The translations under genes and the position numbers were made by a program. The notes beneath the pieces were generated by a model that did no database searches, had not been told where the DNA came from, and saw only the letters and a list, made by a program, of their open reading frames with translations. Shown here piece by piece: positions 27,512 through 35,324 of a DNA stretch of 64,000 nucleotides. The DNA is taken from NCBI RefSeq assembly GCF_003002875.1, contig NZ_PVTH01000002.1, forward strand, positions 124,001 to 188,000. The letters run 5' to 3'. The stretch's first letter is position 1; every line of letters starts with the position of its first letter. Source of the stretch: Arcticibacter pallidicorallinus (lineage in GTDB: Bacteria > Bacteroidota > Bacteroidia > Sphingobacteriales > Sphingobacteriaceae).

Positions 27512-28567
27512 ATGGCAAAAGTAGACAAGAAAGGAATCGTACGCGGAACAGCAGGTTCCGTAGTATATCGCGGCTACCGCGAAATGAACATCATCCAGGG
27601 GAAACCCCGCAAATTCGAACAGACTAGTGCCAGCATCCGGGCCTCCACGGAGTTCGGTCTCTCCAGTACTACGGCGGCGGTAATCAGGCAGGCCTTCGAG
27701 CCGGCTTACGTGCACCGGGACGGCGAGGCGGTAAGCCGCAGCACACAGCTGGTTTACCGGGGTCTTCGCAATAGCTTACGCGGAAGCGTTGGTCAGCGCG
27801 ACTTGCATGATGCGGACCTGGGAAGCCTCATCGGGATGGACTTCAATATCAAAAGCCGGATGAGCGAAGTATTGCAGGTCAGTCAGCGGGTAGAGCGGGA
27901 TGAAGAGGGTCGCCTAAGCGTTTTCATGGGAGCTTTGAACGCCAAAACCGACCTGAAGGTGCCGCTAAGCATCAGTAAACCAGTGAGCAAGTACCGCCTC
28001 CGTTTCAGCCTGATCGGCTTCAATTTCAGGAAGGAGTACTATGAATATCTGGAAGTGAAAGATGTGGAGTTCCGCTGGCAGGCCAAGCTGGAAGCCCGGG
28101 AGATCCGCTTTGAAACCCTGCCGGAACCCGATCAGCTGCTGATGCTCAGCGTATCGTTGCTGGCCTATAGCGAAACCCGGATGGAAGAAGGCTATGTATT
28201 GCTCAACAGCAAGGAGTTCAGTCCCTGTTCGATAATCGCTGCTTTCCACGCGGAAGAACCGGGAGAATACCCAGCGGGTCCTGTAAATATGAAACTCAAT
28301 GAGGCACAGCAAGTAAGAGGAGCATCCATTAATAACATGTGTTACGAGGGTAACCGGCTGCTGCGGGATCAGGAACGAAGGAAAGGAAGATTGCCGGAGA
28401 AGACGAGCGTCCAAACAACGCGGGTCGAAACAACGGCGCCGAAGACGACTATGAAAACGGCCACACCAATTTCGGCAAATTCGGCCAGCAAGCAACAAGC
28501 GAATAGGAAAGGCGCTAAAGCGCATTTCCAGCCAGGGAAGCGTGTCTCGTTTTCTTCCAGGCCCTAG
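27512..28567 (+). CDS. Unrecognised protein with basic low-complexity tail
   Basis: 351 aa from ATG 27512 (MAKVDKKGIVRG), an apparently Bacteroidota-type protein I cannot name. The N-terminus (GTAGSVVYRGYREMNIIQGKPRKFEQT) faintly recalls the DUF6266 opening pattern. The middle is soluble beta/alpha-like. The last 80 residues are rich in Thr, Lys, Arg, Ala and Gln (TTRVETTAPKTTMKTATP) and probably disordered. There is no signal peptide or membrane helix. The coding sequence is visibly GC-richer than its neighbours and flanked by empty DNA, hinting at transfer. Confidence 0.65.
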   Translation: MAKVDKKGIVRGTAGSVVYRGYREMNIIQGKPRKFEQTSASIRASTEFGLSSTTAAVIRQAFEPAYVHRDGEAVSRSTQLVYRGLRNSLRGSVGQRDLHDADLGSLIGMDFNIKSRMSEVLQVSQRVERDEEGRLSVFMGALNAKTDLKVPLSISKPVSKYRLRFSLIGFNFRKEYYEYLEVKDVEFRWQAKLEAREIRFETLPEPDQLLMLSVSLLAYSETRMEEGYVLLNSKEFSPCSIIAAFHAEEPGEYPAGPVNMKLNEAQQVRGASINNMCYEGNRLLRDQERRKGRLPEKTSVQTTRVETTAPKTTMKTATPISANSASKQQANRKGAKAHFQPGKRVSFSSRP

Positions 28568-28625
28568 AACATGCTTTTGGCCGGTCTGTGTATGTGTGAC
28601 ACAAAACTTTTACAATGTTTATCAT

Positions 28626-28659
28626 TTTAGATTGATTCTAAATAAAAATAATAACTTTG
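28626..28659 (+). promoter_or_regulatory. Promoter of the siderophore locus with Fur-like palindrome
   Basis: TTTAGA-TTGAT-TCTAAA (28626-28642) is a perfect 6-bp inverted repeat. It overlaps a TTG (28632-28634) that stands 17 nt before TAACTTTG (28652-28659), a perfect TAnnTTTG element. A nearly identical palindrome lies at 35039-35055. The predicted start of transcription (about 28667) rules out the TTG codon at 28657 as the translation start. Confidence 0.75.
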
Positions 28660-28677
28660 CGTTCTCAAATCGATCTA

Positions 28678-31089
28678 ATGTCAGCAGGAGACGCAAAAAT
28701 TTATGTAATAAGGCTTTTTTTAGTCGTTATTTTAACTTTGAGCATTCATTCTATTAATGCTCAAAGCATATCTTCCTCTATATCCGGACTTGTTCATGAT
28801 AAAAGCGGACAAGCTGTTAATCAGGCCAGTATTATTCTAAGAGGTACACCTTATGCCGGAAGTTCCGACGATGCGGGGCGTTTCAAAGTCAATGTGCCGG
28901 CAGGCACTTATTCGCTTATTGTTTCCAGGGTTGGTTTTTTAGAGCAGACAGTTCAGGTTAAGGTCGATCAAGATCAGCATCTGGTGTTAAACACCTTGAA
29001 ATTAGCCAGTCTGAGTGATCTGAAAGAGGTTGAGGTTAGAGGCAAAACCGAAAACAGGCTTCGGAAAGAGCAAGCTTTTAATGTGAATGTAATCGATTTG
29101 AAGGAGTTGTATAACACATCCGGAGATCTGAACCAGGTTCTGACCAGAACTTCAGGCGTCAGGGTTCGGGAAGATGGCGGATTGGGTTCGAACTTCACGT
29201 TTTCCCTAAACGGATTCTCTGGTCGGCAGGTGAAGTTCTTCCTGGATGGTATCCCCATGGATAACTTTGGCTCTTCGCTGACCCTTAATAATTTCCCGGT
29301 TAACATGGCCGAGAGGATCGAGATTTATAAGGGAGTGCTGCCTGTGGAGCTTGGTGCTGATGCACTTGGGGGAGCGGTCAATCTGATCACTCGCAGCAAT
29401 CCAAACTATCTGGACGCGTCTTATGGTTTCGGATCTTTCAATACGCATAAGGCATCGGTGAACCATGCTTACACCAACCCAAAAAGCGGACTTACGCTGA
29501 AGACTAACGTTTTTTACAATTTTTCAGACAATAACTACAAGGTAAAGGTAGAGCCGATTGCTTTGTCTGGAGACAATGCCGGGCAACGACTGCCTAAGCA
29601 GGAGGTGGAACGTTTTCATGACGGCTATGAATCGGCTACTATTCAGTTTGAAGGCGGGGTAACGGGTAAGAAATATGCCGACAGGCTTCTTGTGGGATTA
29701 ATCGCTTCGGGCAATGATAAAGATATCCAAACCGGTGTCATCATGGATCAGGTTTTCGGTGCGCGGACTTCCAATTCTTCGGCTCTGATCCCGACGTTGA
29801 AATATAAGAAGTCAGATTTATTTGCTAAAGGCCTTGATCTAAGTCTGTACACGGCCTATAATATGTCTACGAATCGGTTCATCGATACAACCCGGTTGAA
29901 ATATAACTGGCTACAGGAGATGGTCCCGACAAGCACCGCAGAGCTGAACAGGACCCAGCTAAAGAACAAAGACAATGAAGGCTTGGTGACGGCTAACCTG
30001 GCGTACAGACTTTCAAACCTGAATGCGCTGGCATTTAACTATGTACTGACTGATTTCAGAAGAAAGTCGTCTGATGTAGAGAATCCGGACAATGTTACTT
30101 TTAAGTACCCGCAGAAGTTGAATAAACATGTGATGGGTCTGGCCTGGCAGCACAAGTCTAATTTATTTAGCGCGAGCCTGTTTTCTAAGCTGTATTTGCT
30201 GAATGCCGAGTCGTTTGAGCAAGTGCAAAACGGAACAGCCCTACCAACGTATGCCCCAACTTCTATGAAGACTAGTAATGTAGGATATGGTGCTGCAGCC
30301 GCTTATTTCATTTTGCCACAGTTGCAGGCGAAGGCCTCGTATGAGCACACCTACCGGTTGCCTGAAGCGGTGGAATTGCTGGGAGATGGTTTATACGTCA
30401 GGAGAAATTCGGCTTTGAAACCAGAAAGCAGTGATAATATTAATGTCGGCGCTTTGTACTCGTTTGATGCAACTGAAAACCATGGTTTTGGGCTGGAGTT
30501 GAACTATTTGTTCAGAAACGCGAAGGACTATATTCGTATTGATCAGAGACAAGCCCAGCCTGTGGATAGACAATATATCAATATGGGGGATGTTGTGACT
30601 CATGGAGTGGAGGGAGAGCTTCGTTATAATTGGAAGGATAGGTTAAGGGCCAGTGTTAATCTTACTTATCAGGATATCGTAGATAAGGAGGAGTTTTTAA
30701 CCAGTACCAATCTGACAGGAACGACTACATCCCCAAATTTAGGATACGGATACCGAATTCCTAACATTCCATACCTATTCGGAAATGCAGATATCGGTTA
30801 CATTTTTGATAAAGTTGGAGCAGTTGGAAATTCATTAAGTCTGAATTATTCACTCAATTTTGTTGAGAAGTACCATTTCACTCCGAGTCAGCTTGGTAAC
30901 AATAATCAGGATGTCATACCGGCTCAGTTCGCTCATAACGTAGCGGCGAATTACGTGCTTAATAATGGGAAGTATAATATATCCCTTGAGTGCCGGAATC
31001 TGGCAGATAATGATCTATTTGATAATTACAAATTGCAGAAACCGGGGAGGTCAGTTTTCTTAAAGCTCAGATATTTTATTTCAAAATAG
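28678..31089 (+). CDS. TonB-dependent siderophore-type receptor (XusA-like)
   Basis: About 803-aa outer membrane receptor. The signal peptide ends at SINAQ, followed by a CarboxypepD_reg-like domain (SGLVHDKSGQAVNQASIILRG), a plug (LNQVLTRTSGVRVREDGG, FLDGIPMDNFG, ADALGGAVNLITR) and a barrel ending VFLKLRYFISK. ATG 28678 is chosen because the upstream TTG overlaps the -7 element. The following genes encode a DUF4374 lipoprotein and a PepSY membrane protein, the order of the xenosiderophore system XusABC of Bacteroides. Iron regulation is supported by the palindrome in its promoter. Confidence 0.88.
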   Translation: MSAGDAKIYVIRLFLVVILTLSIHSINAQSISSSISGLVHDKSGQAVNQASIILRGTPYAGSSDDAGRFKVNVPAGTYSLIVSRVGFLEQTVQVKVDQDQHLVLNTLKLASLSDLKEVEVRGKTENRLRKEQAFNVNVIDLKELYNTSGDLNQVLTRTSGVRVREDGGLGSNFTFSLNGFSGRQVKFFLDGIPMDNFGSSLTLNNFPVNMAERIEIYKGVLPVELGADALGGAVNLITRSNPNYLDASYGFGSFNTHKASVNHAYTNPKSGLTLKTNVFYNFSDNNYKVKVEPIALSGDNAGQRLPKQEVERFHDGYESATIQFEGGVTGKKYADRLLVGLIASGNDKDIQTGVIMDQVFGARTSNSSALIPTLKYKKSDLFAKGLDLSLYTAYNMSTNRFIDTTRLKYNWLQEMVPTSTAELNRTQLKNKDNEGLVTANLAYRLSNLNALAFNYVLTDFRRKSSDVENPDNVTFKYPQKLNKHVMGLAWQHKSNLFSASLFSKLYLLNAESFEQVQNGTALPTYAPTSMKTSNVGYGAAAAYFILPQLQAKASYEHTYRLPEAVELLGDGLYVRRNSALKPESSDNINVGALYSFDATENHGFGLELNYLFRNAKDYIRIDQRQAQPVDRQYINMGDVVTHGVEGELRYNWKDRLRASVNLTYQDIVDKEEFLTSTNLTGTTTSPNLGYGYRIPNIPYLFGNADIGYIFDKVGAVGNSLSLNYSLNFVEKYHFTPSQLGNNNQDVIPAQFAHNVAANYVLNNGKYNISLECRNLADNDLFDNYKLQKPGRSVFLKLRYFISK

Positions 31090-31137
31090 TTCATCGAAAT
31101 AAGTCATCAAACAATCATTCAAATAATTAATAAAAAT

Positions 31138-32385
31138 ATGTTAGTCAGACAAATATTTAAAGCATGCCTTCTTGCTGTTGTGGCATTTGCGGCGGTATCA
31201 TGTAGCAAGGATGGAGATACGGATAACAATCCTGATGTGGGTGATAAGGTATATGCTATTGGCATAGGCGTTACGGTTGGATCCGAAACGACGAACTATG
31301 TCGTGCAGACAAGCGATTTGATGAATGGAAAGATTTCGCCACTTGGTAACGGACTTTTACAGGAAGGATATCGTGATTATGCTTTTGCAGGAGGTGTTTT
31401 CTATAGTATCGGTGGGCTAGGCGTAGTAAACGTTGATGCTATTACCCTTGATGCGGAGAGCAAGCTGACCGCGAAGAAGGGTTTGACACTTGAATTACCA
31501 AACAGCCAGTTGGTAGATGTCGACGGAAAAGGTAAAACACTGGTAGGTGTATCCTTGCCTGCTTCACCCACTGAGGGATTGAATGCGAAGTTCTACACGT
31601 TGGATATTGCCTCCAATACTGTAGCAAATAAAAAAGATGTGCCTATGAACAGTATTCATCCGAGTGCTGAGGACTGGCTGTTTCATACTGGAATGCAGGT
31701 GGTGGGTTCACAACTATTTCAGACCTTTTATCCGGTAGATTACGGAACCTATAACACAAAGAATACGGATAAGAACTACCTGGCTGTCTACAGCTATCCG
31801 GGTTTTGAGCTTCAGAAGGTGATTACTGATCCCCGGACTGGTCCCTCTGGCGCGTTTAATACCATGTCTGGTCTCTTCAAAACAGAATCAGGTGATTTAT
31901 ATGCCGTATCAACCTCCAGCATATATAATGGCTATAGTCAGGCAACCAAGCCTGCCGGTATCCTGAAGATTGCAAATGGAACAAGTGAATTTGATGCGAA
32001 CTATTTCTTTAATACCGATGCTGCTCCCAACGGTGGAAAAATTGCGCATGCCATCTATATCGGTGGAAATAAATTATTTGCTGCCATTACAACGGTTCCT
32101 CCATCTAAACCTGTGGTTGCAGCCGAAAAGTGGAGTGATGCTAATCTGACGCTTGCTATTGTAGATCTATCAGCTAAAACCATCACTCGTGTAGCGAATG
32201 CTCCGGTATACAAAGGAGATGGCGGCAGAAGCTTTGCCGCTCTGCTTGATAATGGAAAAGTTTATTCGGCGATCGGTGTAAATGGTGTAGTGAACATCTA
32301 TGAGACCGACATCGCAACAGCTACAGCTAAAAAAGGTGCCGTGATTGAAGGAACATTCATGGGTGGTATCGCCAGGTTGAAATAA
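31138..32385 (+). CDS. DUF4374 surface lipoprotein (XusB-like)
   Basis: 415-aa lipoprotein with Cys22 (AAVSCSKDGD). The lysine-acidic residues just after the cysteine resemble the Bacteroidota surface-export signal. The rest is beta-rich and repetitive, fitting a DUF4374 beta-propeller. In the Xus system this partner binds ferric siderophore at the cell surface and passes it to the TonB receptor; that role is carried over by similarity of gene order and family. An intrinsic terminator follows its stop. Confidence 0.85.
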   Translation: MLVRQIFKACLLAVVAFAAVSCSKDGDTDNNPDVGDKVYAIGIGVTVGSETTNYVVQTSDLMNGKISPLGNGLLQEGYRDYAFAGGVFYSIGGLGVVNVDAITLDAESKLTAKKGLTLELPNSQLVDVDGKGKTLVGVSLPASPTEGLNAKFYTLDIASNTVANKKDVPMNSIHPSAEDWLFHTGMQVVGSQLFQTFYPVDYGTYNTKNTDKNYLAVYSYPGFELQKVITDPRTGPSGAFNTMSGLFKTESGDLYAVSTSSIYNGYSQATKPAGILKIANGTSEFDANYFFNTDAAPNGGKIAHAIYIGGNKLFAAITTVPPSKPVVAAEKWSDANLTLAIVDLSAKTITRVANAPVYKGDGGRSFAALLDNGKVYSAIGVNGVVNIYETDIATATAKKGAVIEGTFMGGIARLK

Positions 32386-32400
32386 TTAAACGAACGAGAG

Positions 32401-32434
32401 AAGTCCAATGCAGCTGCGGCGTATTGGACTTTTT
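32401..32434 (+). terminator. Intrinsic terminator/attenuator inside the Xus-like operon
   Basis: AAGTCCAAT (32401-32409) pairs perfectly with ATTGGACTT (32423-32431), followed by TTTC. The 13-nt loop holds the self-complementary GCAGCTGC. The PepSY gene starts 20 nt later with no room for a separate promoter, so this should reduce rather than abolish its expression. Confidence 0.85.
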
Positions 32435-32453
32435 CGTGCCTATCCTTTTGACT

Positions 32454-33623
32454 ATGGTAAGAATAACGTCTTCAAAGCTGCTGAAAAAGAAAAGGTCATT
32501 GTTTTACAGGATCTCAGCATGGCTGCATCTGTGGCTGGGACTGGTGACGGGTATCGTAGTGATAATAGTCAGCATCACAGGTGCTATCCTGACTTTTGAA
32601 GAGGAGCTGAGATACCTGTTTCAGCCGTATCAGCACGCTGAGTCGCAGGGACGAGATTTTTTACCCCCATCAGTTCTTGCAGAGTCTGTTAAGAAAGAAT
32701 TTCAGGTTCCGGGCGTGTCGGCGGTGATCTATCGTGGGGAAGGCAGAACGGCGGTTGTTCCCTGGTATGGCGACAGAAAATACCTTTTGGTAAACTTTGT
32801 TGATCCTTACACCGGAAAGCCTGTACACAGTCAGAAGCTGGATGACGATTTCTACAGGATCATGATCATCGGGCATTATCAGCTCTGGTTACCCAGAAAG
32901 ATCGGAAAACCAGTTGTAGCCTATTCGACTCTGATCTTTGTTATCACGCTGATCACGGGAATGGTACTGTGGTGGCCCAAGAAATGGACCAAACGGAGTC
33001 GGGATCAGAGCTTCCTGATACGGGTAAGGTCTTCTTTTAAAAGGCTGAATTACGACCTTCATAATGTGCTTGGCTTTTACTCGCTGTTAGTAGCATTGAT
33101 TCTTGCTCTGACAGGAATGGTGTATGGCATGGAATGGTTTAGTGATGCCGTCTATTGGACCGCTTCAGGTGGAAAGAAGTTTGAATACACGCGTGTGATG
33201 TCTGATACGACATTGACACAGGTGAGTGATCATGCAGAGGATGATGTCTTGTTTTCGAGATTGAAGAAAACCGGTGTCGATCTTGATTACGAACACATAA
33301 CGATCGGCTATCCCTTCGGGAAAGCGGGGACATGGAGCGTAAGCGTAAATCCTAAGCCGGGAACGCGATATCTGGAAACGAGAGATCAATTCGAGCAACA
33401 TTCGCTGAAGTTATTGGACAAGGAGGTTCCTTACTCAGAAGCGAATGGGGGAGAGCAGCTTCGCCGTATCAACTACGATCTCCATGTGGGATCAATCGGA
33501 GGATTGACTACGAAGATAATTGCGTTTTTAGTTTGCGTGATTTCTGCAAGCTTGCCCATTACCGGCTTGATCGTTTGGCTCGGGAAGAAGAAGAAATCAA
33601 GAAAAAAGGCGGGACTTACCTAA
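32454..33623 (+). CDS. PepSY-associated membrane protein (XusC-like, putative ferrisiderophore reductase)
   Basis: 389 aa from ATG 32454 (MVRITSSK); the earlier TTG at 32424 lies within the terminator stem. Four hydrophobic helices are visible: SAWLHLWLGLVTGIVVIIVSITG, a second near residues 160-180, LHNVLGFYSLLVALILALTGMVYGM, and a last near 365-385. Histidines sit in helix-edge positions, as in PepSY_TM ferrisiderophore reductases (FoxB/PiuB type). It would act at the inner membrane on imported iron complexes. Its 3' end overlaps the convergent small gene by 8 nt. Confidence 0.85.
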   Translation: MVRITSSKLLKKKRSLFYRISAWLHLWLGLVTGIVVIIVSITGAILTFEEELRYLFQPYQHAESQGRDFLPPSVLAESVKKEFQVPGVSAVIYRGEGRTAVVPWYGDRKYLLVNFVDPYTGKPVHSQKLDDDFYRIMIIGHYQLWLPRKIGKPVVAYSTLIFVITLITGMVLWWPKKWTKRSRDQSFLIRVRSSFKRLNYDLHNVLGFYSLLVALILALTGMVYGMEWFSDAVYWTASGGKKFEYTRVMSDTTLTQVSDHAEDDVLFSRLKKTGVDLDYEHITIGYPFGKAGTWSVSVNPKPGTRYLETRDQFEQHSLKLLDKEVPYSEANGGEQLRRINYDLHVGSIGGLTTKIIAFLVCVISASLPITGLIVWLGKKKKSRKKAGLT

Positions 33624-33801
33624 AGAACTTTACGCCATGCTTTATCATGGTGTAGAGCGGGTAGCTAAGGCTGATCCAGGAGATATAATGCCATATTCCG
33701 GTTCCCAGAATAGCCGCTATTAGACCTGCTAAGGTTGTGAAGGCGATCAGGACCGGCATTCCCCACAGTTTAAGCGCTACATTCTTTGTTTCGTCTGGCA
33801 T
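33616..33801 (-). CDS. 61-aa membrane protein cotranscribed with PepSY
   Basis: Small protein (MPDETKNVALKLWGMP) with two hydrophobic stretches (about residues 16-35 and 37-53) and a basic end. Its ATG lies 2 nt after the stop of the PepSY gene, and its frame is fully used between the two flanking genes, which supports it being real. No function is recognised. The partner gene and the Fur-like promoter suggest iron-related membrane work. Confidence 0.65.
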   Translation of the reverse strand: MPDETKNVALKLWGMPVLIAFTTLAGLIAAILGTGIWHYISWISLSYPLYTMIKHGVKFFR

Positions 33802-33803
33802 AT

Positions 33804-34964
33804 CTATTTTATCAGGTTGGCAGCTTCGAGGTTTGTTAAGATTCTGTTAAGTTGCTGTTCTTTCGATTTCCGCCTTGCAACCCAGAGATAAAGGCCGGAG
33901 ATAAGCACAATGATTGTGGCCAGATCAAACAAGGCCCATAATACCTTCATGGGCATGCCGCCATAGTCACCGAAGTGAAAAGGCTGGGAGATGTAGACCG
34001 TTTTCAAGTACCAGGGTAAATCGCGTATGTCGGTGAGTTCATTTGTTTGTGCGTCTATCAGTGCCGGTTTGATAATTCTCGAGGTGAGTGGCGTGTTTCC
34101 TTTTACATAAACCGCATAGTGATAATTACTCGAATAAAGCGTTCCGGGAAAAGCAATGAAATTTACTTCCATATCCGGCTCAGCTTCGCGGGTTTTGTCG
34201 ATGGCTATTTGCAGAGGTCCAAGCTCTGCTTCTTTTACGCGGGGCTTGTCTTTATATTCTGAGACCATCTCAGCCAGCTGTCCGGCTCTCCACACCTCCA
34301 CAGCCGGATCTGCCAGGGTATTGATTATTCCGGTGATGCACACGACAAATGCCCATGCCAGAGACACAATTCCAACTACGTTGTGCAGATCGAGCCACCG
34401 TAGCCGGCTTGATTTCTCGGTTCTGATCATGCCGAAGTCGTAGCGTTTCATTATAGGTCCATAGAGTACTACCCCCGAAATGAGGGAGGCTATGAACAGA
34501 ATACCCATAAATCCCAAAAATAACATCCCCGGCAGACCGGCCATGAGGTCAACATGCAGATGATACATGATGTCCATAAAATCCATTTCATTTGCCGGGG
34601 TTTGGAGGACTTTAGCCGTGCGGCTGTCCATCGTCAGATAGCTGTTCGAAGCTTCAGGAGCACTGGATGAATCGGCAAGAGTAAAGAACATTTTTCCGGG
34701 CTCTTTATCTTCATCCCAATAAATATACTTCATCTCTTTTCCGGGAAGATGATTTTTTGCATTATTAATGACGTTGTCTATAGGTGCTTTTGGGGCATTG
34801 GCTGGCAGAGCGGGAGCATCAGCATCGTCGCCCATCCAGTGATGGATTTCATCAGTAAATATCAGGGGCAGGCCGGTAAGACAGAGCAGCAATAAGAAAG
34901 CGGTACAGATGAGGCTGGTCCATTTGTGGACATAGAACCAAGACTTTATTGTATTTGCTTTCAT
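33804..34964 (-). CDS. Second PepSY-associated membrane protein
   Basis: 386-aa protein from ATG 34964 (MKANTIKSWFYVHKW); a longer frame to 35030 would begin upstream of the predicted transcription start. Four transmembrane helices follow the PepSY_TM layout, with YHLHVDLMAGLPGM, LDLHNVVGI and the motif FHFGDYGG before the last helix. These are typical of periplasm-facing ferrisiderophore or heme reductases. It is convergent with the XusC-like gene and driven by its own promoter carrying the same 17-bp palindrome as the XusA-like gene. Confidence 0.88.
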   Translation of the reverse strand: MKANTIKSWFYVHKWTSLICTAFLLLLCLTGLPLIFTDEIHHWMGDDADAPALPANAPKAPIDNVINNAKNHLPGKEMKYIYWDEDKEPGKMFFTLADSSSAPEASNSYLTMDSRTAKVLQTPANEMDFMDIMYHLHVDLMAGLPGMLFLGFMGILFIASLISGVVLYGPIMKRYDFGMIRTEKSSRLRWLDLHNVVGIVSLAWAFVVCITGIINTLADPAVEVWRAGQLAEMVSEYKDKPRVKEAELGPLQIAIDKTREAEPDMEVNFIAFPGTLYSSNYHYAVYVKGNTPLTSRIIKPALIDAQTNELTDIRDLPWYLKTVYISQPFHFGDYGGMPMKVLWALFDLATIIVLISGLYLWVARRKSKEQQLNRILTNLEAANLIK

Positions 34965-35027
34965 GTTGATTGCTATCAGAGGTTGTGTGCTCGGGGCCTC
35001 CAGGCATTGAGTAAGTACCTGAGTTTG

Positions 35028-35059
35028 CAAATGTATTATTTAAATTAATTCTAAACAAA
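35028..35059 (-). promoter_or_regulatory. PepSY promoter with Fur-like palindrome
   Basis: On the minus strand TTTG (35056-35059), a 20-nt spacer, then TACATTTG (35028-35035) form a complete Bacteroidota -33/-7 promoter. The spacer holds TTTAAA-TTAAT-TCTAAA (35039-35055, plus-strand reading), identical at 15 of 17 positions to the palindrome at 28626-28642. Confidence 0.75.
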
Positions 35060-35078
35060 TGGGTCGGTGAAGAAGTCT

Positions 35079-35261
35079 TATGTCCATTTTTGGCCGTAAA
35101 ATGGACACGTGGCGAAATATGTCCATTTTTTTGATGTATTATCGTGTCGTGTTCATTGGGTTTAAAGTTGTTTTAGGTCCTTTAGGAAAGGTTTGGAAAA
35201 TGTCTGAACAAAAAATAGTAGACATTTTTAGACGAACTTTTAGACATTTGTTAAACATTTG
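35079..35261. repeat. Cluster of short direct and inverted repeats
   Basis: The 360-base gap between the PepSY and hemW genes holds no convincing gene. TATGTCCATTTTT occurs at 35079-35091 and 35118-35130. Its inverse AAAATGGAC (35098-35106) forms a perfect 9-bp hairpin with the first copy. A second perfect pair, AAAATGTCT (35197-35205) and AGACATTTT (35220-35228), is followed by AGACATTTG and AAACATTTG. Confidence 0.7.
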
Positions 35262-35324
35262 AGAAGGAAGCGCACAACCCATAGACGGTGTAGTCGTGAC
35301 CACCAATTTTTTTAGAAAAGCATT

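Noticed and set aside
28657-28677. TTG start giving a longer XusA-like receptor
   Set aside because: The TTG lies inside the -7 promoter element, so it would not be in the transcript; ATG 28678 fits a normal signal peptide.
34965-35030. Longer N-terminus for the second PepSY protein
   Set aside because: It would begin at or upstream of the predicted transcript start; ATG 34964 leads straight into the membrane protein.
35079-35261. CRISPR-like array
   Set aside because: Repeats are only 9-13 bp, irregularly spaced and in both orientations; no cas genes nearby.
35080-35262. 60-codon open frame in the repeat cluster before hemW
   Set aside because: Its repeated MSIF residues simply translate the 13-bp DNA repeat; no conserved protein features.
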